From Kitasatospora griseola (GTDB taxonomy: Bacteria > Actinomycetota > Actinomycetes > Streptomycetales > Streptomycetaceae): a stretch of 64,000 nucleotides of DNA. The stretch lies in the NCBI RefSeq assembly GCF_014648555.1, contig NZ_BMRI01000030.1, positions 11,252-75,251 of the forward strand. The letters are read 5' to 3'. The notes below the pieces were generated by a model that saw only the letters and a program-made list of their open reading frames with translations, ran no database searches and was not told the origin of the DNA. The position numbers and the translations under genes were made by a program. Position 1 is the stretch's first letter. Every line of letters begins with the position of its first letter. Below are positions 28,456 to 35,682 of this stretch, in pieces.

Positions 28456-29592
28456 TCAGCTGAGCCGCAGCGGACGGCCGGCGGTGTGCTCCAGCAGGGG
28501 GCCTGCGAAGCTCGCACGGGACGGCGGGTGGAACGACAGGCCCTGGGCGGCGGCGGTGAGGTAGGCGACGTCGGAGGACGAGATGAAGGCCATCCCGCCG
28601 AGCGCCTCGGCGGCCCGGTGGGCCGTCTCCGCCAGCGCGTCCTGCGCGCCGTAGCGGGCCAGCAGCGCCTTGCCGAGCGCCTCGTTGCCGGCCTCGCCGT
28701 CCATCACCATCCGGGCGACGCCCTCCAGCAGCAGGTTGGCGGTCTCCAGACGGGTGATCAGCTGGGCCCGGTCGGAGTCGCTGCCCCGGCCGCTGCTCAG
28801 CACCCGCTCCACCAGGCCGGTCACGATGCCCAAGTAGGAGGCGGAGATGAGCAGTTCGAACCAGATGAAGCCGACCGTCTGGAGCTGGTCGAGCTCGCCG
28901 GCGTCGCCCAGCTCGGTCCGCATCAGCTGGCGCTCGTCCACGAAGACGTCCGTCAGCCGGACCTCGTCGCTCTCCGCCCCGGCCAGCGCGAAGGACGACC
29001 AGAACGGGTGCACGGTGATGCCCTCGGCCTGCCGGGGCACCAGCAGCACCGCCATGTCGCTGCCGCCGTCGGCCCGCGGCAGGGCCGTGCTCGCGGTCAG
29101 CAGGTCCATCGACTGCGAGAGGCTGCACGGCTTCTTCGAGCCGTTGATCAGGTATCCGCCCTCGGTCTCCCGGGCCCGCATGGTCGGGGCGAGGATGCCC
29201 TGGCTCGGCCGGCCCTCGGCGAACCCGGAGGCGACCAGCAGGTTCTGCGAACAGATGCCCTCCAGCAGCGCCCACTCCACGCCGCTGCTCTGCAGGCTCT
29301 CGGCCAGGGTGAACAGGGTCGCCACCGAGAAGTGGTGCATGGTGGTCGCGACGGCGAGCGACGGGGCCCGCAGGGCCAGCGCCCGGGTCACCTGCAGCGC
29401 CTGCAGCGGGTTCGCCCCGGAGCCGGAGTAGCTGGTGGGGACGACCAGCCGGGCGCCGCCGGCGGCGCGGAACAGGTCCAGGGACGAGCTGCCCGGCTGC
29501 TCCAGCTCGGTCAGCGGGACGGCGGCCAGCTTGTCCTGCAGGCCGGGCAGGAACTCCTCGCACGACGCGCGTGCGGCGTCCAGTGAGCGCAT
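28456..29592 (-). CDS. Acyl-CoA-dehydrogenase-like flavin monooxygenase, amine N-hydroxylase (VlmH-like)
   Basis: A 378-residue protein of the acyl-CoA dehydrogenase fold: LFRAAGGARLVVPTSYSGSG, then the flavin-binding strand INGSKKPCSLSQSMDLLTAS and the C-terminal helical domain ending with AEALGGMAFISSSDVAYLTA. The catalytic Glu of true acyl-CoA dehydrogenases is not apparent. Isobutylamine N-hydroxylase VlmH belongs to this superfamily and uses reduced flavin from VlmR. With the flavin reductase in the same operon, this is most likely an N-hydroxylase of the alkylamine. ATG 29592 is used; the GTG at 29631 lacks a good ribosome site. Confidence 0.85.
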   Translation of the reverse strand: MRSLDAARASCEEFLPGLQDKLAAVPLTELEQPGSSSLDLFRAAGGARLVVPTSYSGSGANPLQALQVTRALALRAPSLAVATTMHHFSVATLFTLAESLQSSGVEWALLEGICSQNLLVASGFAEGRPSQGILAPTMRARETEGGYLINGSKKPCSLSQSMDLLTASTALPRADGGSDMAVLLVPRQAEGITVHPFWSSFALAGAESDEVRLTDVFVDERQLMRTELGDAGELDQLQTVGFIWFELLISASYLGIVTGLVERVLSSGRGSDSDRAQLITRLETANLLLEGVARMVMDGEAGNEALGKALLARYGAQDALAETAHRAAEALGGMAFISSSDVAYLTAAAQGLSFHPPSRASFAGPLLEHTAGRPLRLS

Positions 29593-29650
29593 ATCGGTTG
29601 TCGACTCCTTGTCGGGTTTGGGCCGGTGCACGGCTCCATGGCCGGGCGCG

Positions 29651-31285
29651 TCACGAGCGTTGGGCTTCCAGCGCCTTCCAGGCGTCGAAGACCGCCTCCC
29701 GGGGGCGCGAACCGGTGCTGACGCTCACGCCCTGGATGTGCGAGGTGCGCAGGATCGGGTAGTTGGCCTCGCCGAACACGCCGCCGGTCAGGCCGGTGCC
29801 GCCGTGCGTGGGCAGGTAGGGCAGGAAGCCGATGTGGGAGTCGTTGACCTTCAGCAGCCCGCCGACGGTGACCCGGGCCAGGACCTGCTCGACCACCTCC
29901 GGGTCCTTGGCCCACAGGGAGTTCCGCAGCCCGTACTCGTTGGTGTTGAGGTGGCCGATGAAGCGCTCCAGCAGCACCTCGTCGGGCGCCTCCTCCGCGA
30001 TCACCAGCGGCAGCAGCGGGAAGAAGGTCTCGTGCCGCACCGCGTCGATCTCCCGCGCGGACTCCAGCCCGCGGACCACCACGACGGTGGGCTCCAGGAA
30101 GATGCCCGCGGGGTCCCGCGTCTCGTCGGCCTGCATGGCGTGCCCGCCGCAGGCGAGTTCGGCGCCCTTGTCCAGCGCGTCCTGGAGGCACTGGAAGAAC
30201 TTCTCGTTGCGCAGCACCGGGGTGAGCAGCACGTCCGGCTGGCTCGGGTGGCCCGGCAGGATGTGGCCGACGTGGCGGACCAGGTGCTCGATCAGCTCGT
30301 CCGCGACGGCGGGGTGGACCACGACCTGGTTGGGGATCATGCACAGCTGCCCGGAGCCGTAGAAGCTCTCGGTCAGCGCCTCGGCCGCCAGGTCGAGGTC
30401 GGCGTCCTTCCAGATCACCACGGCGTCGTTGCCGGCCAGTTCGAGGATCGGCTTCTTGCCGGCGGCGATGCAGCGCTCCTGGAACCTGATGCCGTTCTCG
30501 CTGCTGCCGAAGTACATGACGTCGTCGACGTGCGGGCTGTCCAGCCAGGCCGAGAGCATCGGCGCCGGGTCGCCGCACACCACGTTGAGCGTGCCGGGCG
30601 GCGCCCCGATCTCGTCCAGGACCGGGACCACGATCTCGTGCAGGACGTACATCACGCCGAGCGGTGCGCTGCGCGGCGCCCGGATCACCAGCGAGTTGCC
30701 GGCCATCAGGGAGGTGACGCCCAGCAGCGCGCTGGAGAGCGGCGCGTTCTGCGGCGGGTTGAGGCAGACCACGCCGTCGGGCCGGCGCCGGACCTCGATC
30801 CGGCGCTCGCCGCGGTGGAACTCCTGCAGCATCTGCGAGCGGTAGAAGCCCAGCGACTCCGGGCCGAAGCACTCGAGCATGCCGGAGACCTGCCAGCGGG
30901 CCAGCGCCAGCGGATGGCCCTCCGCCACCAGGATCTCGGTGATCTCCTGGGCCTTCTCCGCGAGCCGGGCGTGCAGCAGCTCCCCGAAACGTTCCAGGCG
31001 GGTCTCCAGTGGGAAGGACACCCACTGGCCGGCGGCGACCGCGGCCGCCTCCAGGGCGGCGTCGACCGTCGCCCGGTCCGCCTTCGCGACCCTTCCGACG
31101 ATGGCGGCCGGAAGGTTTTCCGGCCGAATTCGGCCCTGCTCAAGTTTCCTTTTCAGTGTCAGACCGGCGAACGCGTCCTCCAGCAGGGTGCCGGAGTCAA
31201 TGACATAGACCCATTGATCGCTCTCCAGGGTCTTTCCGTTGACATAGGAGCCATAGGTTCGCAGGGGCAGCGAAGCAGTGGACAC
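29651..31285 (-). CDS. Aldehyde-dehydrogenase-fold acyl reductase
   Basis: A 544-residue ALDH-superfamily protein. Catalytic Cys in GSGQLCMIPNQ, the oxyanion/Glu region in ILELAGNDAVV, and FGSSENGIRF for the cofactor domain. The N-terminal 60 residues are longer than in ordinary ALDHs. GTG 31285 has AGGGAG 7 nt upstream and lies 47 nt after the predicted RNA start of the SARP-type promoter at 31339-31381. It is first in the biosynthetic operon ending at 20832 and is best explained as reducing acyl-ACP or acyl-CoA to aldehyde for the aminotransferase. Aldehyde oxidation is the alternative. Confidence 0.85.
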   Translation of the reverse strand: MSTASLPLRTYGSYVNGKTLESDQWVYVIDSGTLLEDAFAGLTLKRKLEQGRIRPENLPAAIVGRVAKADRATVDAALEAAAVAAGQWVSFPLETRLERFGELLHARLAEKAQEITEILVAEGHPLALARWQVSGMLECFGPESLGFYRSQMLQEFHRGERRIEVRRRPDGVVCLNPPQNAPLSSALLGVTSLMAGNSLVIRAPRSAPLGVMYVLHEIVVPVLDEIGAPPGTLNVVCGDPAPMLSAWLDSPHVDDVMYFGSSENGIRFQERCIAAGKKPILELAGNDAVVIWKDADLDLAAEALTESFYGSGQLCMIPNQVVVHPAVADELIEHLVRHVGHILPGHPSQPDVLLTPVLRNEKFFQCLQDALDKGAELACGGHAMQADETRDPAGIFLEPTVVVVRGLESAREIDAVRHETFFPLLPLVIAEEAPDEVLLERFIGHLNTNEYGLRNSLWAKDPEVVEQVLARVTVGGLLKVNDSHIGFLPYLPTHGGTGLTGGVFGEANYPILRTSHIQGVSVSTGSRPREAVFDAWKALEAQRS

Positions 31286-31338
31286 TCTCACACTCCCTGT
31301 CCGGGCGCATTGACGCGGATATTCCGAAGCACCCGAGA

Positions 31339-31381
31339 ACACTCTCAGCGGCACCTGAAAAAGCGCTGACAGGACGCTGAA
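31339..31381 (-). promoter_or_regulatory. SARP-type promoter of the main leftward operon
   Basis: Minus-strand heptamers TTCAGCG (31381-31375), GTCAGCG (31370-31364) and TTCAGGT (31359-31353), 11 bp apart, then exactly 8 nt and the -10-like GAGTGT (31344-31339). It drives the operon from the acyl reductase (GTG 31285) to KAS II. It is the best-conserved of the boxes in this cluster. Confidence 0.75.
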
Positions 31382-31389
31382 ACGGGACT

Positions 31390-31421
31390 CTCAGCCGCCT
31401 CCAAGGAGCCATTGATACGTT
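31390..31421 (+). promoter_or_regulatory. Probable SARP-type promoter of the VlmA-like gene
   Basis: Plus-strand heptamer CTCAGCC (31390-31396), a poor second repeat CCAAGGA 11 bp on (31401-31407), then an 8-nt gap and TACGTT as -10 (31416-31421), 40 nt before ATG 31461. It is back to back with the 31339-31381 promoter, so one SARP-bound region could fire in both directions. Confidence 0.5.
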
Positions 31422-31460
31422 GCTTCCCACCTGGCGGGACGAGTCGAGGGGCAGAAGCGG

Positions 31461-32489
31461 ATGGTGCGATCCGGAAGTCGGCCGGAAGGGATCTCCACAG
31501 CGGGGGACGCGGAGGTTTTGGATCGCGCATTGCCGGTTCTGGAGAAGTACGGGGAGAATGCGAGCGCTTTTCTCGCCCTCAATGCCGGGAACGAGTTCTT
31601 CGCCCTGCCGGACGAGGACGGGCTGATCGCCTACCGCCGCGCGGGGCGCTACCTGGTGCAGTTCGGCGGCGTCTTCGCGGCGCCCGAGCGGCAGCCGGTG
31701 CTGCTGCGGGAGTTCCGGGCGGCGGCCGCCCGGGAGCGCCGCCGGATCGTCGGCGTGCAGCTCCAGCGGGCCGATGCCGAGCTGTACCGCGCCGCCGGGT
31801 TCACGATCAACCAGGTGGGCGCGTCGTACTCGGTGCCGCTGCCGGACTTCTCGCTGCGCGGTTCGAAGTTCGTGAAGCTGCGCAACAAGATCTCGCGGGC
31901 CGGCCGCAGCGGGCTGGAGGTGCGCGAGGTGGACTTCGCCGAGTACGCGGAGCGCATCGCCGCGATCGACCGGACCTGGCTGCGCGCCAAGGGCCGGCAC
32001 GTCAAGGAGATCGAGTTCCTGGTCGGCCAGCTCGGCGGCCCGGCGCAGCGGCTCCGTCGGCTCTTCGTCGGCCTGCTCGACGGCGAGCCGGTCGCGTACA
32101 TCTCCTACTCACCGGCGTTCGGTTCGCGGCCGGGGTGGCTGCACGACCTCAGCCGGCGGTTGCCGCAGACCGTCCCCGGTGTGATGGAGGCCGTCAACGC
32201 GCATGCGGCGGGGCGGTTCAAGGAGGAGGGTGCGGGCTGGCTGCACTTCGGCTTCACGCCGTTCACCGGCCTGGATCCCGAGCACGAACTCGCCGGGCAC
32301 AGCCCGCTGACCGCGAAGTTCATGCGCCTGCTGGCCGAGCACGGCGGGGCGGTGTATCCGGCGCAGACCCAGCTCGCCTACAAGGAGAAGTGGGCGCCCG
32401 AACCGGCCCTGCCGGAGTACCTGGCGTTCGACGGAGGTGCGCGCCTCGGCGCCGTCTGGCAGATCCTCCGCGTGACCAAGTCGGTCTGA
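31461..32489 (+). CDS. MprF-C-like (DUF2156/GNAT-fold) aminoacyl-tRNA transferase (VlmA-like)
   Basis: A 342-residue protein like the soluble C-terminal domain of MprF/LysX: ENASAFLALNAGNEFFALPD, GFTINQVGASYSVPLPDFSL, then a Lys/Arg-rich KFVKLRNKISRAGRSGLEV and FGFTPFTGLDPEHE. Length and family fit VlmA, which moves the seryl group from seryl-tRNA to isobutylhydroxylamine. Here it would join an amino acid (probably Ser) to the N-hydroxyalkylamine, the step before N-N bond formation. A tRNA-like gene lies 3 kb downstream. The amino acid used is not shown by sequence. Confidence 0.85.
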   Translation: MVRSGSRPEGISTAGDAEVLDRALPVLEKYGENASAFLALNAGNEFFALPDEDGLIAYRRAGRYLVQFGGVFAAPERQPVLLREFRAAAARERRRIVGVQLQRADAELYRAAGFTINQVGASYSVPLPDFSLRGSKFVKLRNKISRAGRSGLEVREVDFAEYAERIAAIDRTWLRAKGRHVKEIEFLVGQLGGPAQRLRRLFVGLLDGEPVAYISYSPAFGSRPGWLHDLSRRLPQTVPGVMEAVNAHAAGRFKEEGAGWLHFGFTPFTGLDPEHELAGHSPLTAKFMRLLAEHGGAVYPAQTQLAYKEKWAPEPALPEYLAFDGGARLGAVWQILRVTKSV

Positions 32490-32538
32490 GTGCGCCGCCG
32501 GCGGGCCGCCGCGTGGGCCTGCCGATCGGTCGGTCCGC

Positions 32539-33300
32539 TCAGGTGCGGGTCGGGGCGTTGTTCAGGATCTGCTGGAACTTGCGCTTCAACCGCGGCGACG
32601 GTTCGAGGCCGAGGTCGTTGGTCAGCCGGTGCCGGGTGCGGTGGAAGACGTCGAGGGCGTCCGCCTGGCGGCCCGAGAGGTACAGGGCCGTCATCAGCTG
32701 CTCGCAGAAACGTTCCCTCAAGGGGTGCTGGAGGCAGAGCTGCTCGATCTCCGGCACGACGATCTGACTCTGGCCGACTTCGAGCTTGGCGTCGATCAGC
32801 AGTTCGAGGGCGACCAACCGGGTCTCCTCCAGCCGCACGTACGCCGTCCGGCAGATCATTCCGTGGCCGGCGTCCAGCAGCGCGGGGCCGCGCCAGAGCG
32901 CGAGACCCTCGGTGAGCAGCTCGACGATGCGCTGCGCCGGCTCCCGCCGGTACCCCTCAAGGCCCGCCACGATGCGGCTGAACCGCTGGGCGTCCACGAG
33001 GTCCGGATCGACCCGCAGGACATAACCGGAGTGAGTGGTTTCGATCAGATTGCGGAGCTGAGGTTTTCCGGAACGTTCGGCAAGTATTCTGCGCAATCGT
33101 GCGACATGGCTCTGAAGTGAATTCGCTGCATTGCGCGTCAGCCGCTCACCCCACAATTCGTCGATGAGTTCACTGGAGGAGACCGACATTCTCGGAGAGA
33201 GTGCCAGTGTGGCCATGATCGCTCGGAGCTTCTCGCCCGGCAGGTGGATCGATATGCCGTCGTCCGTCAACTCCAACGGCCCTAAAAGATCGACTCGCAT
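32539..33300 (-). CDS. SARP-family pathway-specific activator
   Basis: A 253-residue short SARP. Residues 1-90: OmpR-type winged helix (LLGPLELTDDGISIHLPGEK, ELIDELWGERLTRNAANSLQ, THSGYVLRV). Residues 95-250: bacterial transcriptional activator domain with TPR-like helices (ALYLSGRQADALDVFHRTRH, NDLGLEPSPRLKR). ATG 33300 has GGGAGGG upstream. It should activate the cluster through the 11-bp-spaced heptamers found at 17855, 31339, 34465 and 39518. Confidence 0.93.
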   Translation of the reverse strand: MRVDLLGPLELTDDGISIHLPGEKLRAIMATLALSPRMSVSSSELIDELWGERLTRNAANSLQSHVARLRRILAERSGKPQLRNLIETTHSGYVLRVDPDLVDAQRFSRIVAGLEGYRREPAQRIVELLTEGLALWRGPALLDAGHGMICRTAYVRLEETRLVALELLIDAKLEVGQSQIVVPEIEQLCLQHPLRERFCEQLMTALYLSGRQADALDVFHRTRHRLTNDLGLEPSPRLKRKFQQILNNAPTRT

Positions 33301-33633
33301 CGCGGCTTCCCTCCCTTGGGGGGCATTTCTCGCTGTGCACTCGTGATCATTCCCGGTTGATCCTAAGCTGGGCCCCAAGCGCTGTCAACGAAAACCGGCC
33401 CGTGCGCACGCCGCTTTGACGGCTGTTATTCGATTCGACACAGTCGACCGTGGCGAAAAATCGCCCCACGGCCAGGATGCCGTCAACTACCGATGGTATT
33501 GGTGTGATCGCATTCTGTTGCCGCACGTGCCATGCGCGTTCGCCCCCTTCGGTCGGACGCGGATCATGCGGAACCCGATCCACCCCGACCCGGGCGGCGG
33601 CCCGGTGCCAACCTCTGACGACAGGAATGTGCG
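33301..33633. other. Intergenic region between SARP and SGNH genes
   Basis: 333 bp without a gene, less GC-rich than its surroundings in the middle part. It holds the promoters of the SARP (leftward) and the SGNH gene (rightward). A weak plus-strand SARP-like pair can be read as GCCAGGA (33471) and GTCAACT (33482) followed after 8 nt by TATTGG. The match is too poor to call as a promoter. Confidence 0.4.
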
Positions 33634-34356
33634 ATGGCGACGAACCGCACCCAGCCGGTCCGGTGGCAGGAGCCGCACCATCTCTCCGAGGGGAGAGTCC
33701 GTCAGCTCCTGACCTCGGCGCCCTGGGGCCGCTTCGTGGTCCTCGGCGACAGCGTCGCGGCGGGGGCGGGCGACCACTCCCACGGTTACCGGTCCGAGTA
33801 CTGGGCCGACCGGGTGGCGGCGATGCTGCGCACCGCTCGGCCCGGCCTCGCCTACCTCAACCTCGGACGGCGCGGCGTCGCCGGCCCCCAGGTGCGCTCG
33901 CGGCAGCTGACCAGGGCCCTGGCCTTCCGGCCCGACCTGGCCGCGATCGCCGTCGGCCGGGACGACATGCTCGGCGGCTCGTTCGACGCCGAGATCTTCG
34001 CGGCCGAACTCAGCCGGATCATCGCCCCGCTCCGCGCCGTCGGCTGCGACGTGCTGACCTTCGGACTCTTCGACATCAGCAGGTCCAGGTCGGTGCCGCA
34101 GCACCGGAAGGCGGCGCTGCGCGAACAGGTCCGGCTGCTCTCCGAGCGCACCGAGGCCGTCGCCCGGCGGCACGGCGCCATCCACGTGGACCTCACCACG
34201 CACCCGGCCGGCGAGGATCCGGGCCTCTACAGCAAGGACGGGAACCACCCCACCGTCCGCGGGCACGCCATCGCTGCCGCCTCGGTGATCCACGAGCTGA
34301 GCAACAGCCGGAGCACCTTCTCGCTCCTGCGGCACGCCTCGACGGTGGCGACCTGA
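33634..34356 (+). CDS. SGNH/GDSL-type hydrolase, second paralogue
   Basis: A 240-residue SGNH-fold protein. Block I is VVLGDSVAAGAGD with the Ser, block II YLNLGRRG, block V SKDGNHPTVRG with DxxH. Block III, which is GGND in the paralogue at 17907, is GRDD here, so the oxyanion Asn is replaced by Asp. ATG 33634 has AGGA 7 nt upstream. It precedes the tRNA-like gene and kinase operon. It may be an esterase or acyltransferase of the pathway, with altered activity because of the block III change. Confidence 0.85.
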   Translation: MATNRTQPVRWQEPHHLSEGRVRQLLTSAPWGRFVVLGDSVAAGAGDHSHGYRSEYWADRVAAMLRTARPGLAYLNLGRRGVAGPQVRSRQLTRALAFRPDLAAIAVGRDDMLGGSFDAEIFAAELSRIIAPLRAVGCDVLTFGLFDISRSRSVPQHRKAALREQVRLLSERTEAVARRHGAIHVDLTTHPAGEDPGLYSKDGNHPTVRGHAIAAASVIHELSNSRSTFSLLRHASTVAT

Positions 34357-34464
34357 CGCCGGCCGGAACCGCTGCGCACATCGGGGCGTCCCGCGCCCGG
34401 TCATTGTCATGTTTCGGCCGATTTCCGCGAGGCCCGTCGGCGCCCGCGCCACTGACACGGCGAT

Positions 34465-34496
34465 CTCAGCGGGCTTCCAGCGGCCGCTGCCAGAGT
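34465..34496 (+). promoter_or_regulatory. SARP-type promoter ahead of tRNA-like gene and kinase operon
   Basis: Plus-strand heptamers CTCAGCG (34465-34471) and TCCAGCG (34476-34482), 11 bp apart, then exactly 8 nt and the -10-like CAGAGT (34491-34496). The expected RNA start near 34503 is about 60 nt before the tRNA-like structure and 200 nt before the kinase ATG at 34702. Confidence 0.65.
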
Positions 34497-34506
34497 TGTC
34501 CCCGCA

Positions 34507-34548
34507 GCCGGGCAGCAGGCGCCGGCCCGGCCGGGCAGCAGGCGCTGG
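34507..34548 (+). repeat. Two 19-bp direct repeats in the leader
   Basis: The 19-nt unit starting GCCGGGCAGCAGGCGC occurs at 34507-34525 and 34530-34548 with one difference and a period of 23 bp. It lies between the predicted RNA start and the tRNA-like gene, so it would be part of the leader transcript. Confidence 0.7.
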
Positions 34549-34564
34549 TACAGCCGGCCGCCGA

Positions 34565-34652
34565 GGAGAGGTTCCCGTAGCGGCCCAACGGGGGTCGGGC
34601 CAGGGCCCGACCGGGGTGCAAGCCCTCGCAGGTTCGAATCCTGCCCTCTCCG
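34565..34652 (+). tRNA. Type II tRNA-like gene without a normal anticodon loop
   Basis: An 88-nt cloverleaf. Acceptor stem GGAGAGG (34565-34571) with CCTCTCC (34645-34651), discriminator G (34652). D arm CCCGT/ACGGG (34574-34578, 34588-34592) with loop AGCGGCCCA, keeping A14, G15, GG18-19 and A21. T arm GCAGG-TTCGAAT-CCTGC (34628-34644). Long variable arm at 34613-34627 with a GGG/CCC stem. The anticodon arm is instead GGTCGGGC/GCCCGACC around CAGG (34593-34612), or a 5-bp stem with an 8-nt loop: no U33, no clear triplet. No CCA is encoded. A long variable arm, G73, G2-C71 and A3-U70 fit charging by SerRS, which does not read the anticodon. It may serve the VlmA-like enzyme and not translation. 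A decayed tRNA is the alternative. Confidence 0.7.
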
Positions 34653-34701
34653 CACACCGGCGAAGCCCTCCGACCCGCCGTCGCGGGAGAAGAGAGAACC
34701 G

Positions 34702-35649
34702 ATGATGGTCGCAGGCCCTTGGGCCCGCCGTGGCGTGCTCATCGCGAACCCCGTCGCGGGCCGGAAGGACCCGGCGCTCATCGACGCGGTGATCCGTCAC
34801 TGCTCCCCGCTCGTCGCGGAGTTGAACGTCGTCCTGACCTCCGGCAGCGGCGCCGCCCAGGCGACCGCCCGGGACTGCGTCGGCGACGCCGACCTGGTCG
34901 TGGTCGTCGGGGGCGACGGCACGACCCGCGAAGTCGCCTCCGGGCTCGCGCGCGCGGCCGGCGAGGACCCGGCGGCCGACCTCCCGGCGATGGTCAACGT
35001 GCCTGCCGGGACCGGGAATTCGTTCTACCGCGAGATCTGGTCCGACCGCCCGTGGCAGGAGGTGCTCAGCAGTTCGCTGAGCGGCGCCGGCCCGCGGCTG
35101 CGCAGGGTCGACATGGCCCGGATCCGCGAGACGGACACCCTGGCCCTGCTGGGCGCCTGCTCCGGGCTGGTCGCCGAGGCGCTGATCACCGCGGCCCGGC
35201 TCCCGGAGCTGGCCGGCCGGGACCGCTACCGCGAGGCGGTGGCCCTGACCCTGCGCACCTTCGAGGCGTACCCGGGCCGGGTCCTGGTCGACGGGACGGT
35301 CGTCCACGACGGCGCCGCGGTCCTGGCGAACGTCGGCGGGGGCCGCTACCGCGGCGGCCAGTTCAAGGTCCTGCCGCACTCGGTCCTGGACGACGGCCTG
35401 CTGGACGTCTGCGTCGTCGGCGGCGACCTCGACCCGCGCGAGCTGCCGGGCCTGACCGCCCGGGGCGACCACGTCGGCCGCCCCGAGGTGGTCTACGCCC
35501 GCGGTCGCCGCATCGTCATCGAGCGCACGGACGGCTCCCCCCTGACGTTCGAGCACGACGGCGAGCTGGTCCGCACGTCGGCATCCCGGTACACGATCGA
35601 GGTGCTGCCCAATGTTCTCCCGGTGCTCGCACCGTCAGGGACGGTGTGA
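34702..35649 (+). CDS. Diacylglycerol-kinase-family enzyme (VlmJ-like)
   Basis: A 315-residue DAGK/YegS-type kinase. The N-terminal domain holds VVVVGGDGTTREVASGLARA (GGDGT motif) and VNVPAGTGNSFYRE; the C-terminal beta-sandwich includes DGAAVLANVGGGRYRGGQF and VLDDGLLDVCVVGG. As I recall, valanimycin VlmJ is of this family and phosphorylates the serine-derived hydroxyl of valanimycin hydrate before VlmK-type elimination. The VlmK-like gene is at 14216. It heads a two-gene operon with the diiron protein at 35683, with the tRNA-like gene in its leader. ATG 34702 or 34705 may be used. Confidence 0.88.
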   Translation: MMVAGPWARRGVLIANPVAGRKDPALIDAVIRHCSPLVAELNVVLTSGSGAAQATARDCVGDADLVVVVGGDGTTREVASGLARAAGEDPAADLPAMVNVPAGTGNSFYREIWSDRPWQEVLSSSLSGAGPRLRRVDMARIRETDTLALLGACSGLVAEALITAARLPELAGRDRYREAVALTLRTFEAYPGRVLVDGTVVHDGAAVLANVGGGRYRGGQFKVLPHSVLDDGLLDVCVVGGDLDPRELPGLTARGDHVGRPEVVYARGRRIVIERTDGSPLTFEHDGELVRTSASRYTIEVLPNVLPVLAPSGTV

Positions 35650-35682
35650 ACCCGGGCTCGGCGAGAAGGCGGAGAACTGTCC

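Noticed and set aside
34565-34652. Reading the tRNA-like gene as selenocysteine tRNA (selC)
   Set aside because: The acceptor stem has 7 pairs, not 8, no TCA anticodon is present, and the D stem is 5 bp. No selenoprotein genes are nearby.
34625-34655. The tRNA 3' half as a phage or plasmid attachment site
   Set aside because: No integrase gene or second copy of the segment was seen in the window, and the whole cloverleaf is kept, not only the 3' half.
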